From: Burkholderiales bacterium
GTDB taxonomy: Bacteria; Pseudomonadota; Gammaproteobacteria; Burkholderiales; Burkholderiaceae_C
Reading direction: 5' to 3'
Assembly: GCA_016219375.1 (NCBI GenBank)
Contig: JACRNC010000024.1
Location: forward strand, 25,515 to 89,514
Length of the DNA stretch: 64,000 nucleotides
The notes under the pieces: generated by a model
Database searches by the model: none
What the model saw: the letters and a program-made list of their open reading frames with translations, nothing else
What the model was told of the DNA's origin: nothing
Made by a program: the position numbers and the translations under genes
In this document: positions 1 through 8,828 of the stretch, piece by piece
Layout: the number at the start of each line of letters is the position of its first letter
How positions within the stretch are numbered: the stretch's first letter is position 1

Positions 1-1140
1 GAGGAGCTGGCCGCCTTCGAGCGTGAGCTCGACACCCTGCGCGAGCGCACCCGCGCCAAGGTGGGCGCGGCGGACGCGCGCTACATCCGCCGCGTGCTGT
101 GGAGCGTGCGCCTGCTGGAGCTGGCCGGCCGCGCGCTGCTGCTGGCCGGCGGCTGGTTCTGGCCCACCTGGTGGCTGGGCAGCGCCTGCCTGGGCCTGGC
201 GAAGATCCTGGACAACATGGAGCTGGGCCACAACGTGATGCACGGGCAGTTCAACTTCATGAACGACCCGCGCTTCTCGGGCCACGACTTCGACTGGGAC
301 AACACCTGCCCCAAGGAAGAGTGGCGGCACTCGCACAACTTCGTGCACCACCACTACACCAACGTCTGGGGCATGGACCGGGACTTCGGCTACGGCCTGC
401 TGCGCCTGTCCAGCGACCTGCGCTGGACGCCGCAGTTCCTGACCCAGCCGCTGCGCGCGCTGCTGCTGGCGCTGTACTTCGAGTGGTTCGTCGCGGTGCA
501 TGACATGCAGCTCGACAAGATCCTCATCAAGCGCAAGAAGTGGGCGGACGTGCGCCCGCAGTGGCTGCTGGTGCGCGCCAAGATGGGCCGCCAGGCGCTC
601 AAGGACTACGTGGCCTGGCCGCTGGTGGCCGCGGCCGTGGGCTGGGCGATGGGCGACGCGCTGGCCTGGGCCGGCGCGGTGCTGGTGGGCAACATCGTCG
701 GCAACCTGATCCGCAACGTGTGGGCCTTTGCCATCATCTTCTGCGGCCACTTCACCGAGGGCATCCACACCTTCGACAAGAGCTGCCTGGCCGGCGAGAC
801 GCGCGGGCAGTGGTACCTGCGGCAGATCCTGGGCTCGTCCAACCTGCGCGGCAGCAGGCTGCTGCACATCATGAGCGGCAACCTGAGCCACCAGATCGAG
901 CACCACCTCTTCCCCGACCTGCCGGCCACGCGCTATGCGGAGCTGGCGCCGCAGGTGCAGGCCATCTGCCGCAAGTACAACGTGCCCTACAACACCGGCT
1001 CCTTCGTGCGCCAGTTCGGCACGGTGCTGCTGCGCATCGCGCGCTACAGCTTCCCCGGCGGGCCGCAGAAGGCGGTGACGCTGGCGCTGCCGGCGCAGGC
1101 GGCGGCCGGCTCCGCGGCGCGGCCGGAAGCGGCGGCCTGA
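1..1140 (+). CDS. Membrane fatty acid desaturase, 5' end outside the window
   Basis: The frame is open from base 1, so the true start lies upstream; the GTG at 61 is internal. The protein carries the three histidine boxes of membrane di-iron acyl-lipid/acyl-CoA desaturases. Numbered from codon 61 these are HNVMH (57-61), HSHNFVHHH (90-98) and HQIEHH (277-282), separated by hydrophobic segments. Such enzymes insert a double bond into a fatty acyl chain using O2 and electrons from ferredoxin or a reductase. The overall sequence resembles the DesA3/linoleoyl-CoA desaturase branch. The C-terminus is an Ala-rich tail. A rho-independent terminator follows 26 bases after the stop, so this is the end of its transcription unit. 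Substrate position specificity cannot be read from the sequence. Confidence 0.93.
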   Translation, partial: EELAAFERELDTLRERTRAKVGAADARYIRRVLWSVRLLELAGRALLLAGGWFWPTWWLGSACLGLAKILDNMELGHNVMHGQFNFMNDPRFSGHDFDWDNTCPKEEWRHSHNFVHHHYTNVWGMDRDFGYGLLRLSSDLRWTPQFLTQPLRALLLALYFEWFVAVHDMQLDKILIKRKKWADVRPQWLLVRAKMGRQALKDYVAWPLVAAAVGWAMGDALAWAGAVLVGNIVGNLIRNVWAFAIIFCGHFTEGIHTFDKSCLAGETRGQWYLRQILGSSNLRGSRLLHIMSGNLSHQIEHHLFPDLPATRYAELAPQVQAICRKYNVPYNTGSFVRQFGTVLLRIARYSFPGGPQKAVTLALPAQAAAGSAARPEAAA

Positions 1141-1165
1141 TCGAGCCGCCCACATCAAGCACCCG

Positions 1166-1193
1166 ACGGCGCCGCAAGGCGCCGTTTGCGTTT
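1166..1193 (+). terminator. Rho-independent terminator after the desaturase
   Basis: A perfect 8-bp stem ACGGCGCC/GGCGCCGT with a GCAA tetraloop (1166-1185) is followed by TTGCGTTT. It lies just downstream of the desaturase stop. Confidence 0.8.
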
Positions 1194-1216
1194 CATCCGC
1201 CGCCAACGCACCGACG

Positions 1217-1451
1217 GGCGCAGGCCCGGGCGGGGCGACCGCGCGCCTGAGCGCAGCCGAGAAGCGCAGCGCGGGCGGCGGCGCGCGCCAGCGCGCAACG
1301 TTGAACTGACTCGCCGCGGATGTCCGAACGGAGCTTGCCGCCGGCAAGCGCAGTGAGTTCTGCGGCGCGCCGCCCGCGCGAGCATCGCAGGGCACCCTCG
1401 CGCAGCGAGGGCAAGCGCTTGAAGCGCGGGCGCCCTGCCCGGGCCTGCGCC
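1217..1451. repeat. 235-bp imperfect palindrome with 28-bp terminal arms
   Basis: The left arm 1217-1244 and the right arm 1424-1451 are inverted copies matching at 26 of 28 positions; both contain GGCGCAGGCCCGGGC. Smaller hairpins sit inside, including GCTTGCC-GCC-GGCAAGC at 1333-1349 and CCCTCGC-GCA-GCGAGGG near 1394-1410. The inner flanks also show partial dyad symmetry (TTGAACTGACTC against a reversed GAACTCACTG). It contains no gene and could be a non-autonomous repeat or a structured transcript. Confidence 0.65.
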
Positions 1452-1755
1452 ACGCCACCAGCCGCGGCAGGCCGATGACCGCCCGCCCCGCGTCATCCTG
1501 AATCCGACAAGCCGGCCGGCATCCGACGGCACGCCACCGGGTATCCCGACCCAGGGTCAACCAGCACCCTTGAGCCCGCCCACCCGCAAAAGGCTGCCGC
1601 AAGCCGTGACATCCGTCACGCTCCGCCAGCCCCTACCCCTGCCCGAGCGCAAATCAAGGCGCCCGATGCGGTGCTTTTGTCTGGCCGGCTGCCCCGCCGC
1701 TTTTCCGCGTGACGCCGACGGCTTGTCAGGCAACTTCCTACACGCGGCGCAGAGG

Positions 1756-1770
1756 GAACCAGACAGGTTC
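1756..1770. promoter_or_regulatory. Dyad GAACC-N5-GGTTC upstream of flhD
   Basis: This perfect 5-bp inverted repeat with a 5-base spacer lies 114 bases before the flhD start. It is a possible operator for the flagellar master operon. It is short enough to occur by chance, so confidence is low. Confidence 0.25.
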
Positions 1771-1883
1771 TACAGCGGGCTCCCTATTCAGAACCCGAGG
1801 GGGGGTGCCCAGAATTCGTTCCACGGTGATGCGACGCAGCGCCGCCGACGAACAGACAGCCACAGCAACACGGAGAGCAAGCC

Positions 1884-2219
1884 ATGACCACCGCCACGAT
1901 GACCGCCGAGCAGATCCTGATGGAGATCCGCGAGACCAACCTGTCGTACCTGATGCTCGCACAGAGCCTCATCCGCCAGGACCGCGAACAAGCCCTGTTT
2001 CGCCTGGGTATCTCCGAGGAAACCGCGGCCCTCATCGCCGTCATGACCCCCGCCCAGATGATGAAGGTCGCCTCCGGCAACCAGCTGCTGTGCCGCATGC
2101 GCATCGACGACGACATGGTCTGGGGCCTGCTGACCAACCACGGCAAGGCCGCCAACGAATCGGTCAGCCGCCTGCACGCCAACATCCTGATGGCCGGCCG
2201 CCACGCCGAGGCCGCCTGA
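1884..2219 (+). CDS. flhD: Flagellar master regulator subunit FlhD
   Basis: This 111-residue protein matches FlhD throughout, including the N-terminal EQILMEIRETNLSYLMLAQSL helix region and the RLGI motif. FlhD forms a heterohexamer with FlhC that activates class II flagellar promoters. The ATG at 1884 follows GGAGAGCAAGCC, an acceptable ribosome binding site, and gives the normal family length. flhC starts 64 bases downstream, so the two form an operon, as in enterobacteria and most flagellated Burkholderiales. Confidence 0.96.
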   Translation: MTTATMTAEQILMEIRETNLSYLMLAQSLIRQDREQALFRLGISEETAALIAVMTPAQMMKVASGNQLLCRMRIDDDMVWGLLTNHGKAANESVSRLHANILMAGRHAEAA

Positions 2220-2283
2220 TCGCGCCACAAGAGCCGCGACACCGCCAGACGACACGACTACAGATACTCAAGGAAGAGACACC

Positions 2284-2820
2284 ATGCGCAGCAAGAGCCT
2301 CCTGACCGAAGCCAAGCAGATCTCCCGCGCCATCGAGCTGATCCAGCTCGGCGCCCGGCTGCAGGTGCTGGAATCGGAAACCGATCTGTCCTACGAGCGG
2401 CTGCTGCGTCTGTACAAGGAAGTCTCGGGCAAGTCGCCGTCCAAGGGCCAGCTGCCGTTCTCGACCGACTGGTTCATGACCTGGCAGCCCAACATCCATG
2501 CCTCGCTCTTCCTGAACATCCACGAGTACCTGAACAAGGTCGCGGCGATCGACGAGATCGACGTGGTCATCAAGGCCTACCGCCTGTACCTGGAGCAGAC
2601 CCAGGCCGAAGGGCTGGAGCCGCTGCTGTCGGTCACCCGCGCCTGGCGCCTGGTGAAGTTCGTCGACAACGGCATGCTCACCCTGACCGCCTGCTCCAAG
2701 TGCGGCGGCCGCTTCGTGACCCATCCGCACGAGATCGCCCGCCAGTACGTCTGCGGCCTGTGCAACCCGCCGGCGCGTGCCGGCAAGGGCCGCGCGGCCG
2801 GCGCCCTGCACATGCATTGA
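2284..2820 (+). CDS. flhC: Flagellar master regulator subunit FlhC
   Basis: The product is 178 residues, close to the usual FlhC length. The four zinc-binding cysteines are present near the C-terminus as CSKC (137-140) and CGLC (157-160). FlhC provides most of the DNA contacts of the FlhD4C2 activator. The ATG follows AAGGAAGAGACACC, a good ribosome binding site. Downstream are a hairpin at 2959-2983 without a T tract and a strong terminator at 3038-3069, so flhDC is probably transcribed separately from motAB. Confidence 0.96.
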   Translation: MRSKSLLTEAKQISRAIELIQLGARLQVLESETDLSYERLLRLYKEVSGKSPSKGQLPFSTDWFMTWQPNIHASLFLNIHEYLNKVAAIDEIDVVIKAYRLYLEQTQAEGLEPLLSVTRAWRLVKFVDNGMLTLTACSKCGGRFVTHPHEIARQYVCGLCNPPARAGKGRAAGALHMH

Positions 2821-3037
2821 TCCCGGGCCTTCGTGGCGGGCGGCGCACCGGTCATGCGCGCCGCCATGCCACGGAGTTCACGTTCGACTGAGTTTTGCTC
2901 CGCAAGGGGCGTGCCGCGGCGGCAATAAGCCACGCGGCGCAGCCTCAAGCTGCGGGCGGTCCGGCCGAAGAAAAAGGCCGGACGCTGCCCTGGCGGAGCG
3001 TCCTGCTTGTCTCCTCCAGCACGTATCGAGTGCTTTT

Positions 3038-3069
3038 CGGGCAACCCGCCGGGTTGCCCGTTTTCTTTT
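3038..3069 (+). terminator. Strong rho-independent terminator of flhDC
   Basis: A 10-bp perfect stem CGGGCAACCC/GGGTTGCCCG with a GCC loop is followed by TTTTCTTTT. It separates flhDC from motAB. Confidence 0.9.
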
Positions 3070-3202
3070 GTGCCGCCGGCCGGACAGCAGCCGATTAGGC
3101 CGGCCGCGCGGCCCCTGTTCGGCCCACCGGGTGCGGCGCCGCGCACGCAAACTGCAAGCCTCACCCGCTGCCCCGCAACTGCGCGACATGCCGCGCGCGC
3201 GC

Positions 3203-3230
3203 TCAAGTGGCCGGCCGATCGGGTCGATAA
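3203..3230 (+). promoter_or_regulatory. Candidate sigma-28 (FliA) promoter for motAB-cheYZ
   Basis: TCAAGTGG at 3203-3210 is followed after 12 bases by GTCGATAA at 3223-3230. The flagellar sigma-28 consensus is TAAAGTTT or TCAAG, N11-12, GCCGATAA. The -10 element matches 7 of 8. It lies 61 bases before the motA ATG, a suitable distance for a class III motility promoter. Confidence 0.6.
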
Positions 3231-3291
3231 CCGCAGGACCGCGCCGTGCGCCACAAGCGCCGGCAGCCAGGACCCAGCTTCTCACCGCGCC

Positions 3292-4152
3292 ATGTTCGTA
3301 CTCATTGGCTATCTCGTCGCCCTGGGGTGCATCTTCGGGGCCTACATCATTCACGGCGGCAACATCGGCGTGATCATCCACGCCCTGCCCACCGAGATGA
3401 TGGCCATCGGCGGCGGCGCCATCGGCGCGTTCATCGTGGCCAACCAGCCCAAGACGCTCAAGGCCGTGCTGGGCATGCTGCCCATGATGTTCAAGGGTTC
3501 CAAGTACACCAAGGCGCGCTACCTGGAGCTCATGGCCATGCTCTACGAGATCCTGCAGAAGGTGCGCAAGGAGGGCCTGATGTCCATCGAGAAGGACGTC
3601 GAGGACCCGGGCAACTCGCCGCTGTTCAAGAAGTACGCCACCGTCGGCACCGACCATCACGTGGTCGAGTTCGTCACCGACTATCTGCGCATGATGGTCT
3701 CGGGCAACCTCAATGCCCACGAGATCGAAAGCCTGATGGACAACGAGATCGAGACCCACCACAACGAGGGCCACACCCCGGTCAACGCCATCAAGGCCCT
3801 CGCCGGCGCCCTGCCCGCCTTTGGCATCGTGGCCGCCGTGCTGGGCGTGGTCAACACGATGGGCTCGGTGGGCCAGCCGCCGGCCGTGCTGGGCGGGATG
3901 ATCGGCTCCGCGCTCGTCGGCACCTTCCTGGGCATCCTGCTGGCCTATGCCGTGGTGGAGCCCATCGGCACGCTGCTGGAGCAGAAGCTCGACGAGGGCA
4001 CCAAGGAGCTGCAGTGCATCAAGACCACGCTGCTGGCCAGCATGCAGGGCTACGCACCGCAGATCGCCGTGGAGTTCGGCCGCAAGGTGCTGTACTCGAC
4101 TGAGCGGCCCACCTTCTCCGAGCTGGAAAGCCACGTGAAGGGCAAGAAGTGA
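3292..4152 (+). CDS. motA: Flagellar stator protein MotA
   Basis: This 286-residue inner-membrane protein is the proton-channel stator subunit that, with MotB, drives the flagellar motor. The start MFVLIGYLVALGCIFGAYII gives the first membrane segment and the normal MotA length. The two C-terminal membrane segments (ALPAFGIVAAVLGVVNTMGS and the following GTFLGILLAYAVVEPIG) carry the conserved channel prolines. The cytoplasmic loop between TM2 and TM3 is charged, as expected for contact with FliG. motB follows after 124 bases. Confidence 0.96.
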   Translation: MFVLIGYLVALGCIFGAYIIHGGNIGVIIHALPTEMMAIGGGAIGAFIVANQPKTLKAVLGMLPMMFKGSKYTKARYLELMAMLYEILQKVRKEGLMSIEKDVEDPGNSPLFKKYATVGTDHHVVEFVTDYLRMMVSGNLNAHEIESLMDNEIETHHNEGHTPVNAIKALAGALPAFGIVAAVLGVVNTMGSVGQPPAVLGGMIGSALVGTFLGILLAYAVVEPIGTLLEQKLDEGTKELQCIKTTLLASMQGYAPQIAVEFGRKVLYSTERPTFSELESHVKGKK

Positions 4153-4276
4153 CCGCCAGGGCAAGTCGGTTCGGCGCCGGGCCGTCCCAAGCGGAACGCT
4201 CCCCAAGGCGAGAGCAGGCGAGCCGCCTCGCGGCCGCCGGGGGACGGCGCCGTACCCGGCGTCTTGGGGGCAAGTG

Positions 4277-5248
4277 ATGGCTGGCGACACCAAGAAGCTC
4301 CAGCCGATCATCGTCAAGCGCATCAAGAAGGGCGGCCATGCCGCCCACGGTGGCGCCTGGAAGATCGCCTATGCGGACTTCGTGACCGCGATGATGGCCT
4401 TCTTCCTGCTGATGTGGCTGCTCGGCTCGACGACCGAGGGCGACAAGAAGGGCATCGCGGATTACTTCAATGCCCCGCTGAAGATCGCCATGATGGGCGG
4501 CAGCGGCGCGGGGGATTCGTCGTCCATCATCACCGGCGGCGGGCGTGATCTGTCGGCCCGCACGGGTGCCGTGCGCAACGGCGACATCGACGCACCGAAG
4601 AAGACCTACAACCTCTCGGACCTGCGCGCCGCCCAGCAGGCGGCCGAAGCGAAAAGCCTGGAGCACCTCAAGCAGCGCGTGCAGGAGGTCATCAACTCCA
4701 CGCCCGAGCTGACGGGCTACCGCAACCAGATCCGGCTGGACATGACCCGCGAGGGCCTGCGCATCCAGATCGTCGACGAGCTCAACCGGCCGATGTTCGA
4801 CAGCGGCAGTGCGGTGCTCAAGCCCTACATGCGGCAGATCCTGGGCGCCATCGGCGCCATCCTGGCCGAGGTGCCCAACAAGCTGACCATCGAGGGCCAC
4901 ACCGACGCGGCGGCCTTCGGCGCCGGCGAGCGGGGCTACAGCAACTGGGAGCTGTCGGCCGACCGGGCCAATGCCTCGCGCCGCGAGCTGATGGCCGCGG
5001 GCCTGCCGCCGGACAAGATCGTGCGCGTGCAGGGCCTGGCCGCGAGCAACCCCTTCGACCGCAATGACCCGCTCAACCCGGTGAACCGGCGCATCAGCAT
5101 CATCGTGATGAACCGCGACGCCGAGGACCGCTTCTTCAAGCCCACGGCCGGCGACGAGCCCGCCGCCGGCAGCGGCCCCGCCTCCGCGGGCACCGCGCCC
5201 ACCGGTGCTGAAAGCCCGCCCTCAAGCCGCCCGCCGGCCAGCCGATAA
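4277..5248 (+). CDS. motB: Flagellar stator protein MotB
   Basis: The protein is 323 residues when started at ATG 4277; an in-frame GTG lies three bases earlier at 4274. The N-terminus is followed by [26 protein letters not shown], one membrane segment containing the essential proton-binding Asp of MotB (YADF). The C-terminal OmpA/MotB peptidoglycan-binding domain includes EGHTDAAAF and NRRISIIV. The last 35 or so residues are a low-complexity Pro/Ala/Ser/Gly tail. A 124-base gap to motA is longer than in many genomes but contains no obvious terminator. Confidence 0.96.
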   Translation: MAGDTKKLQPIIVKRIKKGGHAAHGGAWKIAYADFVTAMMAFFLLMWLLGSTTEGDKKGIADYFNAPLKIAMMGGSGAGDSSSIITGGGRDLSARTGAVRNGDIDAPKKTYNLSDLRAAQQAAEAKSLEHLKQRVQEVINSTPELTGYRNQIRLDMTREGLRIQIVDELNRPMFDSGSAVLKPYMRQILGAIGAILAEVPNKLTIEGHTDAAAFGAGERGYSNWELSADRANASRRELMAAGLPPDKIVRVQGLAASNPFDRNDPLNPVNRRISIIVMNRDAEDRFFKPTAGDEPAAGSGPASAGTAPTGAESPPSSRPPASR

Positions 5249-5327
5249 CCCACCACAGCAAGCGCGGCGCAGCCCAGGGGCCGACGACGCGCACTTCGAC
5301 AGCGCCACCCGACGCGCGAGGATGACG

Positions 5328-5723
5328 ATGAGCCACAACCCCGACATGAAATTCCTGATCGTGGACGACTTCTCCACGATGCGCCGGATCGTCCGCGGCC
5401 TGCTCAAGGAGCTGGGCTACAACAACGCCGATGAGGCCGAAGACGGCCAGGTGGCGCTGAACATGCTCAAGAACGGCAAGTTCGACTTCGTGGTCAGCGA
5501 CATCAACATGCCCAACATGAACGGCTTCGACCTGCTCAAGGCGATGAAGGCCGACGACGCGCTCAAGCACATCCCCGTGCTGATGGTCACGGCCGAGGCG
5601 CGCAAGGAAGACATCGTGCTGGCCGCGCAGACGGGTGCGGCGGGCTACATCGTCAAGCCCTTCACCAAGGCCACCTTGGAAGAGAAGGTGCAGAAGATCA
5701 TGCAGAAGCTGGCCACGGCCTGA
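5328..5723 (+). CDS. cheY: Chemotaxis response regulator CheY
   Basis: This is a single receiver domain of 131 residues. The acidic pocket is D13/D14, the phospho-acceptor is D58 ([12 protein letters not shown]), and the Thr and Lys of the active site lie in MVTAEA and YIVKPF. Phospho-CheY binds FliM to switch flagellar rotation. ATG 5328 is chosen because GAGG ends six bases upstream; an in-frame ATG at 5322 would add two residues. It lies between motB and cheZ, so it is probably co-expressed with both from the motA promoter. Confidence 0.95.
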   Translation: MSHNPDMKFLIVDDFSTMRRIVRGLLKELGYNNADEAEDGQVALNMLKNGKFDFVVSDINMPNMNGFDLLKAMKADDALKHIPVLMVTAEARKEDIVLAAQTGAAGYIVKPFTKATLEEKVQKIMQKLATA

Positions 5724-5748
5724 CTGCACCCAAGCCAAGGATGCTGCG

Positions 5749-6411
5749 ATGAAGCTCGACGACGTCTCCGCCGACATGACGCTGCCCCCCACCTCGCCGG
5801 AGATCTTCCAGCAGCTGGGCCACCTGACGCGGCAGCTGCACGACACGCTCAACCATCTGGGCGTGCTGCCCAAGCTGCGTGAGAGCGCCGACAACCTGCC
5901 CGATGCGCGCAGCCGCCTGAGCTACATCGCCACCAAGACGGGCCAGGCCGCCGAGCGCGTGCTCAACCTGGTGGACCAGGCCAAGGCCGAGCACGAGCAC
6001 ATCGCCAGCGAGACGCGGCGCATGGCGCAGTCCATCGTCGCCGACCCGGTGCGTGCGGTGGCCAGCGGATCGGTGCTGAACTTCGTCGCCGACGTCGAGG
6101 CGACGACCGCACGCATCGACCAGTACCTGACCGACATCATGATGGCCCAGGACTTCCACGACCTGACCGGCCAGGTGGTGGCCCGCGTCGTGACCCTGGC
6201 CAGCGACCTGGAGAACCAGCTGGTCAAGCTGCTGGTGCAGGCCGCGCCGCCCGAGCAGCAGCAGAAGGTGGAGGCCACGCTGACGGCCGCACACCCGCCC
6301 GCTGCCAGCGAGGCCACGCTGCACGGCCCCGTGGTCAACCCCGAGGACCGCACCGACGTCGTGCAGAACCAGAGCGAGGTCGATGACCTGCTCGCCAGCC
6401 TGGGCTTCTGA
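5749..6411 (+). CDS. cheZ: CheY-P phosphatase CheZ
   Basis: This 220-residue, mainly helical protein contains AQDFHDLTGQ at 133-142. D138 and Q142 correspond to the catalytic Asp and Gln that position water for CheY-P hydrolysis. The C-terminal peptide SEVDDLLASLGF is the typical CheY-tethering helix. It starts 25 bases after cheY. The region before the final helix (about 175-205) is a variable Ala/Pro-rich linker. Confidence 0.95.
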   Translation: MKLDDVSADMTLPPTSPEIFQQLGHLTRQLHDTLNHLGVLPKLRESADNLPDARSRLSYIATKTGQAAERVLNLVDQAKAEHEHIASETRRMAQSIVADPVRAVASGSVLNFVADVEATTARIDQYLTDIMMAQDFHDLTGQVVARVVTLASDLENQLVKLLVQAAPPEQQQKVEATLTAAHPPAASEATLHGPVVNPEDRTDVVQNQSEVDDLLASLGF

Positions 6412-6423
6412 GCCACCGCCGTC

Positions 6424-6687
6424 ATGGGCCGCCTGGACCCGAACTCGCTGCTGCACCGGCTGACGTATGCCGCAGCCGATGTGGTGCAGGCTGGGCCTGC
6501 GGGTGGGGCGCAGCCCTGCGCCTGCGGGCCTCGACGGGACGAGGCGCAAGCCGATGGGGCGCCCGATGCGCCCGCGGCCGAGACGCCGTCCTTCGTTGCC
6601 GACCTGCTGAACTGGCAGCACGCGCACGCCCGTGTGGAGCACAGCGTGCGCCCCGCGGCCGGCAAGCCGGGTAGTCGCCAGGACTGA
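6424..6687 (+). CDS. Possible small hypothetical protein after cheZ
   Basis: This 87-codon frame begins 12 bases after the cheZ stop and ends before the convergent algR-like gene. I recognise no domain. The ends (LDPNSLLHRLTYAAADVVQ and VADLLNWQHAHARVEH) look protein-like, while the middle is GC-driven low complexity. No ribosome binding site is visible. It could be a real co-transcribed gene or a chance frame. Confidence 0.3.
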   Translation: MGRLDPNSLLHRLTYAAADVVQAGPAGGAQPCACGPRRDEAQADGAPDAPAAETPSFVADLLNWQHAHARVEHSVRPAAGKPGSRQD

Positions 6688-6723
6688 AAGCGGCGCGCGC
6701 CGCAGCCGGCACGGCCCTGCGCT

Positions 6724-7476
6724 TCAGCGCCTGCCGGCCAGCGCCTCCTTGACCGCCGGCACCTGGCGGCGCGAGACAGACAGCCATTCGTCCGTCGGGC
6801 TCACGCGCACGGCCCAGCCCTCGGATCCCTCCTCTTCATCCGGCCGGCGCTCCAGCGCACGCATGGCCCGGCGGGCGACCAGCGCGTTGCGGTGCACGCG
6901 CACGAAAGCCGGCCCGAGCCGCTGCTCCAGCTCCGACAGGGAATCGTCGAGCACATAGCTGTGCGCGGCGGTGCGCAGCGTGACGTACTTGAGCTCGGCC
7001 TTGAAGTACAGCACCTCGGCCACCGGCACGCGCAGCAGCCGGCCGCGGTCCTGCACCAGCAGGTCGTCGGCCCCGCCGGCAGGCCCTGCAGCGGGCTCGG
7101 CCTGGGCCAGCCGGCGGGCGGCCCGCTGCAGCGCGGCCTGCAGCCGCTCGCGCCGCACCGGCTTGGTCAGGTAGTCCACCGCCTCCAGCTCGAAGGCGCG
7201 CACCGCATGCTCGGCATGCGCGGTGACGAAGACCACCGCCATGTGCGGCGCGATGTCGCGCAGCGTCATCGCCAGGGCCATGCCGTCGGCGCCGGGCATC
7301 TGCACGTCCAGCAGCGCCACGTCGGCACGGTGCTCGCGCAGCCACTGCACCGCCGCCGGGGCGTGCGGCGCCTCGCCCACCACCTCGGCGGCCGGGTCGG
7401 TGCAGTCGGCCAGCAGGCTGCGCAGGCGCAGCCGGGCCAGCTCCTCGTCATCGACGATCAGGACGGTCAGGGTCAC
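6724..7476 (-). CDS. algR: LytTR-family response regulator (AlgR-like)
   Basis: The 250-residue protein has an N-terminal receiver domain (phospho-acceptor D57 in [13 protein letters not shown], Lys in YLTKPV). It is followed by a C-terminal LytTR DNA-binding domain with the typical [18 protein letters not shown] and [10 protein letters not shown] motifs. It lies just downstream of its partner sensor kinase (5 bases between them), forming an AlgZ/AlgR-type two-component operon. The pair next to argH is a conserved arrangement in Pseudomonas and many Betaproteobacteria. No alginate genes are in the window, so the target genes are unknown. Confidence 0.9.
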   Translation of the reverse strand: MTLTVLIVDDEELARLRLRSLLADCTDPAAEVVGEAPHAPAAVQWLREHRADVALLDVQMPGADGMALAMTLRDIAPHMAVVFVTAHAEHAVRAFELEAVDYLTKPVRRERLQAALQRAARRLAQAEPAAGPAGGADDLLVQDRGRLLRVPVAEVLYFKAELKYVTLRTAAHSYVLDDSLSELEQRLGPAFVRVHRNALVARRAMRALERRPDEEEGSEGWAVRVSPTDEWLSVSRRQVPAVKEALAGRR

Positions 7477-7481
7477 GCGGG

Positions 7482-8603
7482 TCAGCCCTCCAGCGGCACG
7501 ACGATGCGCACGTGGAAGGCGCCGTCGCGCACCACGGTGTCCAGCCGCGCGGCCACATCGTGCATGAGCTGCAGCCGCTCGCGCACGTTGTCCAGCGCCA
7601 GACCGTGACCAGGTTGCGAAGGCGCACCGCTGTAGCTGTTGCTGACCGCCACATGGGCCTGGCCGCGCTTGACGCGGGTCTTGATGCGCACGATGCCGCC
7701 GTCCGCCGCGGGCTCGATGCCGTGGCGCACGGCGTTCTCCAGCAGGGGCTGCAGCAGCAGCGGCGGCAGCCGGGCCGCGCCGGCCTCAGGGTCGAGATCC
7801 CAGTCGATCTTCAGGCGCGGGCCGAAGCGGATCTGCTCGATGTCCAGGTAGCGGCGGGCCAGCTCGATCTCGTCGTCCAGCGTGACCGCGCTGCGCACGT
7901 CGGACAGCGCCACGCGGAAGAGCTCGGCCAGGTCCTCCAGCAGCGCCTCGGCGCGCGCCGGGTCCACGCGCACCAGCGCGATGGCGGTGTTGAGCGTGTT
8001 GAAGAGGAAGTGCGGGCGGATGCGGGCCTGCAGCTCGGCCAGGCGCGCGGCGGTGAGCGCCGGCGTGAACGCCCGCGCACGCAGCCGCAGCCACTCGAAG
8101 ACCACCGCGCCTGCGGCCAGGCCGGATGCCGCCAGCGCCGCCGGATGCGCCCAGGCGAAGGACTCGCCCAGCCACAGGTGCTGCGGCCAGCCCACCAGCA
8201 GCGCGCAGGCCGCGCCCAGCAGCGCCATCGCGCCATGCTGGGCCGCGGGGCGCAGGCGATCGGCCGGGCGGCGCAGCGCGCAGGCGCAGACCAGCCACAG
8301 CAGTACCGCCGGCACCGACACGGACAGGGCCAGCAGCAGGTCGAAGGCGGCCTGGCTCCAGCTGGTCGATGCAAAAGCCACCCCCAGCGCCACGGCCGCA
8401 TGCACCGCCAGCAGCGTGCGCAGCACGACGCCGACGTGGCAGACGTCCAGCGTGGCGGCCGGCTGCGGCGTGGGCGAAGGCGGCGTCGCCCCGTACAGCC
8501 CGGTGGAGGCAAAGAGCGTGCTGGTGGCCGGCTCGCTGGGTGCAACATCCCCGCGGCCATCAGGCGCGAACGGGCGGGATGCGGAAGGGGAGTCAGGCGT
8601 CAT
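7482..8603 (-). CDS. algZ: LytS/AlgZ-type sensor histidine kinase
   Basis: The 373-residue membrane sensor kinase starts at MTPDSPSA (8603). A Pro/Ser-rich N-terminus precedes about four hydrophobic segments (near 55-160), then a His_kinase domain with [12 protein letters not shown], where His is the phosphorylated residue. The ATP-binding N box is in [17 protein letters not shown] and the G box in [13 protein letters not shown]. The reading frame stays open far upstream, across argH on the other strand, but that is a high-GC artefact. It is divergent from argH, with a tandem repeat in the intergenic region. Confidence 0.9.
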   Translation of the reverse strand: MTPDSPSASRPFAPDGRGDVAPSEPATSTLFASTGLYGATPPSPTPQPAATLDVCHVGVVLRTLLAVHAAVALGVAFASTSWSQAAFDLLLALSVSVPAVLLWLVCACALRRPADRLRPAAQHGAMALLGAACALLVGWPQHLWLGESFAWAHPAALAASGLAAGAVVFEWLRLRARAFTPALTAARLAELQARIRPHFLFNTLNTAIALVRVDPARAEALLEDLAELFRVALSDVRSAVTLDDEIELARRYLDIEQIRFGPRLKIDWDLDPEAGAARLPPLLLQPLLENAVRHGIEPAADGGIVRIKTRVKRGQAHVAVSNSYSGAPSQPGHGLALDNVRERLQLMHDVAARLDTVVRDGAFHVRIVVPLEG

Positions 8604-8713
8604 GCGGGGGCTGCGGCAGGCCGGTGCGGCAAAAGCCCGCTGCCTACAATCCCGGGATTGTCCCCAGCGCGGCCGGCGGTCGGCAAGCCGTTGCAACCCG
8701 CGGCCTTCCGCCC

Positions 8714-8764
8714 CCCTTCCCCGCCCTTCCCCCGCCCTTCCCCCGCCCTTCCCCCGCCCTTCGC
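8714..8764. repeat. Tandem CCCTTCCCCCG repeats between algZ and argH
   Basis: About four copies of an 11-bp unit CCCTTCCCCCG, plus partial ones, lie 65-115 bases upstream of argH in the divergent promoter region. Further downstream CCTTGCGCACT is also duplicated (about 8785-8808). Such slippage-prone tracts can vary in copy number. Confidence 0.8.
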
Positions 8765-8828
8765 GCCCCTCCGCGCTTCGCCTGCGCACCCCTTGCGCAC
8801 TCCTTGCGCACTGCTCGCGCCCCGCCCC

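Larger units (their letters stand above)
1194..1883. other. 690-base intergenic region upstream of flhD
   Basis: No convincing gene is present. The first half is occupied by a large imperfect palindrome (1217-1451). The second half is the presumptive flhDC regulatory region and includes a short dyad at 1756-1770. Open frames here have no recognisable protein features and no good ribosome binding sites. I could not identify a convincing sigma-70 -35/-10 pair. Confidence 0.6.
2821..3291. other. Intergenic region between flhC and motA
   Basis: It holds no gene. Readable elements are an 8-bp stem GTCCGGCC/GGCCGGAC at 2959-2983 with an A-rich loop but no T tail, the terminator at 3038-3069, and a sigma-28-like promoter at 3203-3230. 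Confidence 0.7.

Noticed and set aside
3091..3098. GCCGATTA as a sigma-28 -10 element before motA
   Set aside because: There is no suitable TAAA/TCAA element 15-16 bases upstream, and a better-placed promoter lies at 3203-3230.
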